A DNA stretch of 64,000 nt, taken from contig FWCC01000225.1 in assembly GCA_900169235.1 (NCBI GenBank), positions 1 through 64,000 on the forward strand. The letters run 5' to 3'. Below, one piece after another: positions 56,846-64,000 of the stretch. The notes beneath the pieces are model-generated. The model saw nothing but the letters and a program-made list of their open reading frames with translations, ran no database searches and was not told where the DNA came from. The stretch's first letter is position 1. The number at the start of each line of letters is the position of its first letter. This DNA is from Zarea fungicola. Its lineage: Eukaryota > Ascomycota > Sordariomycetes > Hypocreales > Cordycipitaceae. The position numbers and the translations under genes were made by a program.

Positions 56846-58898
56846 TGCTGCCGTCATCGCAGCTGAAGAACTGCGGTAGAAATGAAAACGAGCCAGGCTA
56901 CCCTAAACCGAATCTCAATTAATCACCCGCCCCATGATCCTTGCATAGGGCCTGGGTATCTGTATTAATAGCTACCGACACTGTCAGAAGAGTCTATACC
57001 TTCCGCATCTACTGTGTGTGTCAAGTTTTTGCATCATAGATACGCTACTGTTGACCACGTGGCCAGCGGTACCAGCTGTTGAACGGAACTACAATTGGCC
57101 CAGAATTACCAATTCAAGTTGGGTGGCTGCACATGTACTTGACTAAATTTGAAGAAAAGAAACCTTTGACTGCATGGCCATTTAGATGGTGAGGGTTAAT
57201 AACTTTCTCACTCTGCATTGACAAAGACCTTGGACAACTCCGTAAATGCTCCCAACTTCAAGGGACTAGGCTGTGAAACTTGAAGCTAGTCTGTGGCGGA
57301 GTCTAGGGGATGAGCGACCTAATAATCGTCTTTCAAATGTAAACGATTCATTCATCATGAGCAAACAATAGCCATTCCAGTTGGAGGTACTCCGTACGCA
57401 GTACAGTAAGACTTTAGCCCCAGGTTTTAGACGGAGCAGGCTGTTCCACGAATAATCCTGGTCCTAGAATGTACTAAACCGGGCCGAGAAGTTTCTACTG
57501 GAGCCCCCCGCCCTGGGCAGGCAGGGTATCCGGAGTTCGGGTCGTATACTCCCGTGGTTCACGTACTATACAATTGTATCGAGTCAGATTCTTGACCAGT
57601 GTCATCAAAGCGGCGCTTCATTGTTGGGCCAAGTCAGCCGCCCTCCGAAAAACCATGCCGAGTAGGGAGAGTGCTGCCCTCAAAACGGAGTAGAATCGGA
57701 TCCACCGATTATGGTTTCCGTTAACGTGTGGAGGCAATTTAGAAGCTTAAACTGCTGGTAGGGCTACGCAATCTACTCTAGCGTGTCTATCTAACCGCTG
57801 CGTTTGGCTGTGAATTCAGTCATTCATTGAGAGTATAATCACGGCTTTTTTGCCAGTGGCGCCCAGCGCCTCTATTCGCTGGCAACCATTGCGAGCCTCG
57901 ACCGCAGCCGGTGGCACCTTGAGGCTTACGAAGAACGCCAAAATACGGCCGTACAGAGCCTCGTAGCCTCTCAAATATTGGTTGCTAAGAAACTAGTAAT
58001 ACAGTGAATGCATGGCCAAGTACCAATCTATCGAGGTTTCAAGTCACAGACGGCACATTTTAGACGAATTTGATTGCTTCTAGTTGACTATCTTGTAGCC
58101 TACATCACAGCGTAGTCAGAGCTTTACTCAGCACAACACCTATATCGTATGAGATGACCCATACTTAATTTTTGGCGCCTTACAAACTTGAGGCTCGTAT
58201 TGCGTGGATAAGGAAAGGTGGATTCCGCTTTTTGAATGGTTATAGCAGGGCCAACACGCGGCTTCTTGGAGATTTATGTGCTTGTTTACTGCTTTGAGGA
58301 TTCTCGGCAGTTGGTATACTGGAACTAACCCCATGTATGCAATTGACATGCTGCAACTCATGTTGACCCAGTTCTCATATCCGCGCCCTGGCCATACAGC
58401 TACCGACCAGTGGGACTAAAGACTCGGATGCTCGCCGAAGATGTCGTTCAAATCACCTAAAACAGTAAACGGGAAACTAAATCGAGAGTAGTCTTGCCGG
58501 ATAATATGGATAGATGGGATTGCACATACTAGTGAAAGTATCCGCCCTGTGGCATGTTGAAATGCCTCCGAATGGATAGGAAAACCACGGCACAATGAAG
58601 CAAGCTGATGAGACCAAGATGAGCATAAATGCGGCATTTCAATTTGGCCCATAATGGTTACTTCAATGTAAGCTGACAGAAGACTGAATGAGAGAATGGG
58701 CCGGTTCATGCGGTCTCGACTTAAAGACTTTTCGCTGCTTGTTTGTCATTGACTGCAGCACCTGTCACTAACCGCTTGATCAGGAAGTATATAAGGGCAG
58801 TTTAGGTGCCTCGAAAATACATTCTTTCCACTGCAAAAACAAACTCCTATTTCTCATTCATTTTCTCATAAATCTACCAGTTTCCCTACGACTTCAAC
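56846..58898. other. 2.05-kb intergenic region
   Basis: No supported gene. Two short minus-strand ORFs (58140-58361, 58416-58709) have no motifs. The right end holds the promoter of the secreted-protein gene. Confidence 0.4.
58788..58796 (+). promoter_or_regulatory. TATA-like element of the secreted-protein gene
   Basis: TATATAAGG, about 110 bases before the ATG at 58899, followed by a C/A-rich leader (CAAAAACAAACTCC) typical of strong fungal promoters. Confidence 0.55.
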
Positions 58899-59531
58899 AT
58901 GAGGTTCTCCAAGTTGGCGCTGCTCCTTGCAGGCTACATCAGCCAGGCTGCCGCCTTGCCATCCGATGGAATTGACCCTCGTGGGTGCAAGGTGGGCGGC
59001 ACATTTGAAGTGCCGGCCCAAGAACCTCACCAGCTAGAAGATCTTCAAGTCGTCACGTACGACGGTCCCACCTACACCATGACCGCCGAAGATTGGGCTG
59101 CCCGCGAGAATGCCACCGCCCATAACGTCCCATGGGACGCACCGGCCGACATGCCTCGCATCACGGTTGAGTCAGGCCAGCTACTCGACTTTAGAAATGG
59201 AAACGAAAGTATAAGCAAGCGCGACGGCGACAGGTTCATCGCCGCGTTCGGCGGCTATAGCTGCGTCCCTGGTACCTACATTGCTGGCGTGAAGAACTTT
59301 GGCTGCGGGACTGGATGCATCACCATCTCGACCGAGGCTCTCAGTGCCGTTGTTCAACAGACCCGCCACCGCAACCCGTACCCTAGCATGGATATCTGGA
59401 CTGGAGGTGGCTGCCACGGCGATCGGCTGGACCACTTTGGAGTGGAAGTCACTTCGTCGTGCTCAAATGTGAGAAACTGCCATGGATTCTTATCCTTTAT
59501 TGGCTACTACGATTGTCGTCATCATAATTGA
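58899..59531 (+). CDS. Secreted pro-protein with Kex2-type site
   Basis: Single exon, 210 aa. A signal peptide (MRFSKLALLLAGYISQAAA, probably cut after AALP or nearby) leads to a pro-region of about 80 residues rich in acidic and Pro residues with an NAT glycosylation sequon. A dibasic KR in ESISKRDGDRF (near residue 108) looks like a Kex2 cleavage site. The remaining C-terminal domain of about 100 residues has eight cysteines (in GGYSCVPGT, FGCGTGCI, GGGCHGD, SSCSNVRNC, YDCRHHN), which could give four disulphides. No family was recognised, and secretion is the only firm inference. It resembles fungal secreted cysteine-rich proteins in general layout. Confidence 0.8.
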   Translation: MRFSKLALLLAGYISQAAALPSDGIDPRGCKVGGTFEVPAQEPHQLEDLQVVTYDGPTYTMTAEDWAARENATAHNVPWDAPADMPRITVESGQLLDFRNGNESISKRDGDRFIAAFGGYSCVPGTYIAGVKNFGCGTGCITISTEALSAVVQQTRHRNPYPSMDIWTGGGCHGDRLDHFGVEVTSSCSNVRNCHGFLSFIGYYDCRHHN

Positions 59532-60153
59532 TGAGAAGGCGGCATTATTAGAGAAAGTATTGAGCAAGGGAGGAATCCTTGTTCTCTAGTCGTCGTGGCG
59601 GGCTTTTTTCTTCTTGGTGGTGGTGGTCCGCTGGTACTGTAGCCATTACTTGAGCGAGATTTACCACTTTGTACCGAATAGCTTATTCAAGGCGCTATTA
59701 AATTACAACTGCCTTTTTTCCCGGTATGAAGTGGACTTGTTGTGAACTACTGTAGACAGTAATAATAGTTGCCCGCCCAAAACTCGCACCATGTATAATA
59801 CTACTTACAGCCATGCGTCAGACCTAGCAGACGTTTATGTTGTGACCTTCCTAACCTCAGGTAAAACTGGGTGCTGTCAGGAATAATAGCCCTTTACTAT
59901 TAACTGTGTGAACAGCCAGTAGGCGTGGCTCGCACCATTGTTCTCACTGTTATACTATGCAGAAAAAAGTGAAAGGTTGATGTTGTATTTAAAGTCCAGC
60001 GAAAGGACGATTTACGAAGAGGAAAAATACAAGAGATATTGAGTAATAAACATGATCTCGCCAACTAATTAGATAACTCCAAATAAAAATGATTCCTGAA
60101 AAGATAAACTCAAAGAAAACGCCGTCTGCTTATATATGACAATGCTGCATGCC
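59532..60153. other. Convergent intergenic region
   Basis: 622 bases between two convergent stop codons, AT-rich. Nothing else is seen. Confidence 0.4.
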
Positions 60154-63100
60154 TTAGGACCAAACCTTGGGCTTTCCCATACGCCCATTTTCCATATGCG
60201 CCGTGACATTTGAATCGGCAATGCTCTCATCACGGTGAGCGATGATGATGATTGTGCACCCTTGAAAGTACTCCTTCATAACTTCTCGTACCGTGTGATC
60301 GCGCCGGCGATCTAGGCTTCCTGTCGCCTCATCCACCAGGAGCAGTTTGCTGCCAGTAAGTCGACGACGCACTACCGCGCGCGCAATGCACAGAAGCTGC
60401 ATCTCACCATGTGAATACCCGGCATCCGTCAATGGCGCATCCAGCCCGCCTTGCCCTTGTATCTGGTTCCAGATCCGCAGACGCACTAGCGTGTCTCGTG
60501 CGATGCTGTCCTTCCATTCCGCCTCCTCTCGTCCCTTTTCGTCCAACTCTACTACGGCCTCCTTGCCCCATGTCTTGTCAAACGGAAACAGATTGTCACG
60601 AATGGTACCGTCAAGCTCAACTTGGTCCTGTGATAGCGTAACGATTCGCGCTCGCAGCTGGTTGCGAGGCGCAGTGGCAATGTCGACGCCGTCAATCAGA
60701 ATGGTGCCCTCGTAGTCAAGGAACCCTAGCAGTGCGAACAGCATTGATGACTTGCCACTGCCTGTGCGACCTGTCAAGCCAAACTTCTGCCCTGCTTTAA
60801 TGGAGACCGAAATGTTTTGTAAAACGGGAGCCTCGCGGTGATCATTGGCATTGTATCGTGCTGACACGTTCTGGAACTCAACCGCGCCAGCAGAGGGCCA
60901 GTTTTCTGGCAGCTCCTTTGCGCCTTCGTCAGACTCTATGGGCGTTTTTTCCAAGAATGAGCGTATTCTTGACAGAGAGCCGATTGATATCTCAAGACCT
61001 GTCCAGGCAATGATGAGACCGCTAAGTGCAGGTCCCAGGTTAATTGTAGCGTAAAAAGAAAATCCTGCGGCATTTCCAGAGGTTCCCTGCTTCGTGAAGA
61101 GAGTGAGAACGGCAAGCATGACTGCAAGCAGCGCTGCAAGAAGACCTGTAACCAGGCCTAGGAACTGCTGCGCGCAAAGCAGCAAGTATACTGGCTTCTG
61201 TGAGTTGTTGAGTAAGCGGAGACTGTGCTCCAGGACCTTGGCCTGCCATCCAAGGCCTCGGATGTATATTATGCCATCCGAATTCTCTCTTACAGAAGTA
61301 ACCAGAGGAGCCTGAGACTCGAGCTCCAAATGACGAAGTTGCCGCGATGTGCGAAGGTAATAGCGCTGTATAAAAATCATGACGACGAGGATAATAGGAA
61401 CAAGCAGTGTCATGTATGTCGCGCCAGATAGGCCCATTCCTATTTCGAGAGCACAGCTCGAGGCCAAATATAATGTATTGTGCAAAGCCGGAGGCACTTT
61501 CTTTGTCAAAGAATCCATATCGACGCTGAATCTATTCAGAAGAGAGCCAGAATCAGTGGCAGTGAGGAACCCCAGAGTTGACTCCAGAACAGAATCCGCC
61601 AGTTTCCTGTGCAAACGCACGGCAGCCCGCGGGCAGAGACGGTTGAAGAAGTAGTAGACACCTCCCCCAGTGACTAATCCGCTCGCAAGAGGCAAAATAG
61701 CGTAACCAATGAAGTGAATCCTGCTATCCGCATGATCCTGAATCCAGTACTTCAGGTAAGTGGTCGGAAAGCCCTCCGCAATACCCGAGAGTGCAACGAG
61801 GCAGAACCAGTAGGACATATCCAACCGCCCGATTTCGTCCATCCAGAAAAGAAACAGTCGTACATCCCCTTTCTGGTGCGAAGTTTCGTCTACGCGCTGG
61901 ACGCCAAGTTGTGAATTTGCAAGACTGGAGGGGTGCGCTGCTGCCTCCTCCTCCTCTCCACCTGTTTCTCGATCATTATTTCGGTGAACCAGCAAGCTCA
62001 TGATCTGTGACCGGGTTTCACTAAGGACATAGCCCTTATCACATGAAACGTTGCCATTCCCGTCAAGGAAGACAACATCTTCGGCAATATCCAGGCATTC
62101 CGGCAGATAGGTTGTCAGTACAACTGTTGTATTGGATTGCTGAAAGAGGCCGTTTGTGCCGCAGAGGCTAGTGAGGATCGCAGTGCCAGTGTCGTGGTCC
62201 AACGCACTGAATGGGTCATCGAGGACGACAATCTCCGTCCGAGCAAAGGCTGCTCTCGCGAGAGCGACGCGCTGGCGCTGACCACCACTTAACCCAATGC
62301 CTCCGGTGCCAATAATGTAGTTTTCATGGCCAGGAAGTTCTTCAATGTCCTCCAACAGTTTGCAGTCTGTAATGACAGTGTTGAACCATTCCTCATCGTA
62401 TTCACAGAAGCCGACTATGCAATCGCGCAGAGAGAGATTTGGTAGCCAAGACGACTGACCCACAAGCGCGATAGTAACATCGTCGACGTAGACAATGCCT
62501 TTTTTTATATCGGCCTCACCAAGTATGCTGTTTAGCAAGGTAGACTTCCCCGAGCCTGTAGCTCCAAAAACAGCAGTGGTTACGCCTGGAGCGATAGAGA
62601 GATTGACACCTTTGAGCACCTCTCTATCTGTGCCACGTGGACCAAGAGTCGCATTATCAAAGTGAATCACACGCGCTGGGTCCTGCTCTACAGTCCTGGC
62701 CATGAAGACTGTGGTACCTGCAGGCGTAGGCCATTGCCTGGAAACTTCACGAGGCTGGCTTTCCAAGAGAACGCGCCGATCCTCATGGTCTTCTTGACAC
62801 AGAAACTCTTGAATTCTGTCAAAACATCCCAGCATAGCCATTGTTAATGGATACACGCGAAATAGTTGGGTCAAAGGCGTTTGGACAATAGCCACAACGG
62901 ACAAGGCTGGATATACGATCTTGGGGTCGAGCTTTTCGCCCAGTAGATTCCAGAAGAGGGCGGCGCCCACGATAATTGCTGGGGTCAAGAGATCTGCCAA
63001 GGTAGCCGACGCAATGGAAAAGCTCCGAATGGTACGACATTTCCGAGATGCTTGAATTTCAACTTCTCGAAGATGTTGAATATATTCGATACCTTTTGGC

Positions 63101-64000
63101 GCAAGGCCAAGCATCTTCATGGCCGGAAGTTGGGCTAGAATAAGTGACGTTCTTGTGACCCTGGTCTGTATGGTCTGATTCCATGTCTTCGTGGCCGGAG
63201 TAATCAATTTCCCAAACAAAATTCCAACGCTCGTAGCGAGAAACAGAGGGAAGATGATGACGAAACTAGCCTGCTTGATAAACTTGGCAAGAAAGTAAAT
63301 TCCTAAACCAGATTCAAGGAATGTAAACGGGATTTCAAGACAATGCGCAAATCCTTCACTAATGCCATCAAAATCGGCAGTCATAAGAGTCACAGCCGCG
63401 TTTTTTTTAGCGTCTAGCACTTCAAGATGTAGGTTCTTGTACAGCATCTGAGAGGCTAATCCACCACGAACACGGGTAAGTAGCCGGTTTACCATCTGCA
63501 AAGTGATGGTTGTGCAAATGGGAGATCCCACCCAAGATACCACGGTAGCACCGACGAGGCCGCCTCTCATCTGACTGCTGTCTTCGCCACCTTCAACAGC
63601 GGCAATGATTCGCTGCATAATAAATGGCTGCGAAAACATCAGGCCGGTCTGGACTAGCCTGGGAATGAAAACGGCAAGAAAGGCGCCCTTCCAGGCTGCG
63701 CAACAAGCGAGGACGAGAGAATGACGTTTTGCCCTGTTTTCTTTCTTCCAGTGGTGCGATAGTGCTGTAAATAACTGCATTGAATCAAACTCCAATCCAA
63801 TCTTCATTAAATCCTCCATTTGAATGGTGCCTCGAGTACCTAGACGAAACATCGGGCCAAGGAAGAGGTAGAATGTTCTGCTCCAGAAACCACTTGTTGC
63901 CTCGTCGCCAGAGGCATCGCGAATTATTGGATCGATGATCAAGTTCAGCTTGGGGATTTCTTCAAGTATGAGAAGGCCAAGCCTAACGAAAGCGGAGGTC
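60154..64000 (-). CDS. ABCC-type ABC transporter, 5' end beyond the window
   Basis: The coding frame continues open to the window end; the last visible residues before the reported block read AFVRLGLLILEEIPK, typical of ABCC proteins at the end of the TMD0/L0 part, so the N-terminus and any TMD0 lie outside. In order, the visible part has TMD1, NBD1 with Walker A GATGSGKSTLLNS, signature LSGGQRQRVALARA and Walker B IVVLDDPFSALD, then TMD2 and NBD2 with Walker A GRTGSGKSSML, a divergent signature YSHGEMQLLCIARA and Walker B LLLVDEATGSLD. The catalytic glutamate is D in NBD1 (DDPF) and E in NBD2, as usual in this family. It would move organic anions, metabolites or drugs across a plasma or vacuolar membrane. 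No intron is needed in this part. Confidence 0.92.
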   Translation of the reverse strand, partial: TSAFVRLGLLILEEIPKLNLIIDPIIRDASGDEATSGFWSRTFYLFLGPMFRLGTRGTIQMEDLMKIGLEFDSMQLFTALSHHWKKENRAKRHSLVLACCAAWKGAFLAVFIPRLVQTGLMFSQPFIMQRIIAAVEGGEDSSQMRGGLVGATVVSWVGSPICTTITLQMVNRLLTRVRGGLASQMLYKNLHLEVLDAKKNAAVTLMTADFDGISEGFAHCLEIPFTFLESGLGIYFLAKFIKQASFVIIFPLFLATSVGILFGKLITPATKTWNQTIQTRVTRTSLILAQLPAMKMLGLAPKGIEYIQHLREVEIQASRKCRTIRSFSIASATLADLLTPAIIVGAALFWNLLGEKLDPKIVYPALSVVAIVQTPLTQLFRVYPLTMAMLGCFDRIQEFLCQEDHEDRRVLLESQPREVSRQWPTPAGTTVFMARTVEQDPARVIHFDNATLGPRGTDREVLKGVNLSIAPGVTTAVFGATGSGKSTLLNSILGEADIKKGIVYVDDVTIALVGQSSWLPNLSLRDCIVGFCEYDEEWFNTVITDCKLLEDIEELPGHENYIIGTGGIGLSGGQRQRVALARAAFARTEIVVLDDPFSALDHDTGTAILTSLCGTNGLFQQSNTTVVLTTYLPECLDIAEDVVFLDGNGNVSCDKGYVLSETRSQIMSLLVHRNNDRETGGEEEEAAAHPSSLANSQLGVQRVDETSHQKGDVRLFLFWMDEIGRLDMSYWFCLVALSGIAEGFPTTYLKYWIQDHADSRIHFIGYAILPLASGLVTGGGVYYFFNRLCPRAAVRLHRKLADSVLESTLGFLTATDSGSLLNRFSVDMDSLTKKVPPALHNTLYLASSCALEIGMGLSGATYMTLLVPIILVVMIFIQRYYLRTSRQLRHLELESQAPLVTSVRENSDGIIYIRGLGWQAKVLEHSLRLLNNSQKPVYLLLCAQQFLGLVTGLLAALLAVMLAVLTLFTKQGTSGNAAGFSFYATINLGPALSGLIIAWTGLEISIGSLSRIRSFLEKTPIESDEGAKELPENWPSAGAVEFQNVSARYNANDHREAPVLQNISVSIKAGQKFGLTGRTGSGKSSMLFALLGFLDYEGTILIDGVDIATAPRNQLRARIVTLSQDQVELDGTIRDNLFPFDKTWGKEAVVELDEKGREEAEWKDSIARDTLVRLRIWNQIQGQGGLDAPLTDAGYSHGEMQLLCIARAVVRRRLTGSKLLLVDEATGSLDRRRDHTVREVMKEYFQGCTIIIIAHRDESIADSNVTAHMENGRMGKPKVWS

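Noticed and set aside
1..64000. Bacterial-type operons, ribosome binding sites or CRISPR arrays
   Set aside because: Intron-rich eukaryotic gene structure; no regularly spaced direct repeats with unique spacers were seen.

Overview
This is a stretch of a filamentous ascomycete (Pezizomycotina) chromosome. Genes are split by short 45-100 nt GT-AG introns with CTRAC-like branch points, there is a Zn2Cys6 regulator, a HeLo-domain protein and fungal peroxin PEX8, and secondary-metabolism genes sit beside housekeeping genes. Gene content suggests Sordariomycetes, perhaps Hypocreales; that placement is inference. All exon joins were made by eye from splice signals, frame and family motifs. No rRNA, tRNA, CRISPR array or intact transposon was recognised.

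Left part (1 to about 35 kb): an accessory, metabolite-type island. It opens with an amino-acid module: a cystathionine-gamma-synthase-like PLP enzyme, a homoserine dehydrogenase, a succinate-semialdehyde-type aldehyde dehydrogenase and a small cupin. A gene-poor stretch of about 6 kb with a 17-bp minisatellite follows. Next is a terpenoid module: an HpcH/HpaI aldolase, a stand-alone class I terpene cyclase, a divergently transcribed P450, a DUF4267 membrane protein, a geranylgeranyl-diphosphate-synthase-type prenyltransferase, a short-chain dehydrogenase and a thiamine-diphosphate decarboxylase of the pyruvate decarboxylase family. It is flanked by a Zn2Cys6 regulator, a GNAT acetyltransferase and a Dal5-type MFS transporter. 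The natural reading is that the prenyltransferase makes GGPP, the cyclase forms a hydrocarbon or alcohol skeleton, and the P450 and SDR oxidise it. Whether the homoserine and aldehyde enzymes belong to the same pathway is an open and interesting question.

Middle (37-50 kb): a tiny secreted DUF333 protein, a protein fusing a HeLo domain to a bHLH DNA-binding domain, an MFS transporter, a DUF6604 protein, a PI-specific phospholipase C, and a low-complexity Ser/Tyr/Gly/Asn repeat protein with an 18-nt micro-exon.

Right part (52-64 kb): PEX8 ending in SKL, a TMEM170-like membrane protein, a kinase-like protein lacking a normal N-lobe, a secreted Cys-containing protein with a Kex2-type site, and the C-terminal part of an ABCC transporter that runs off the window end.
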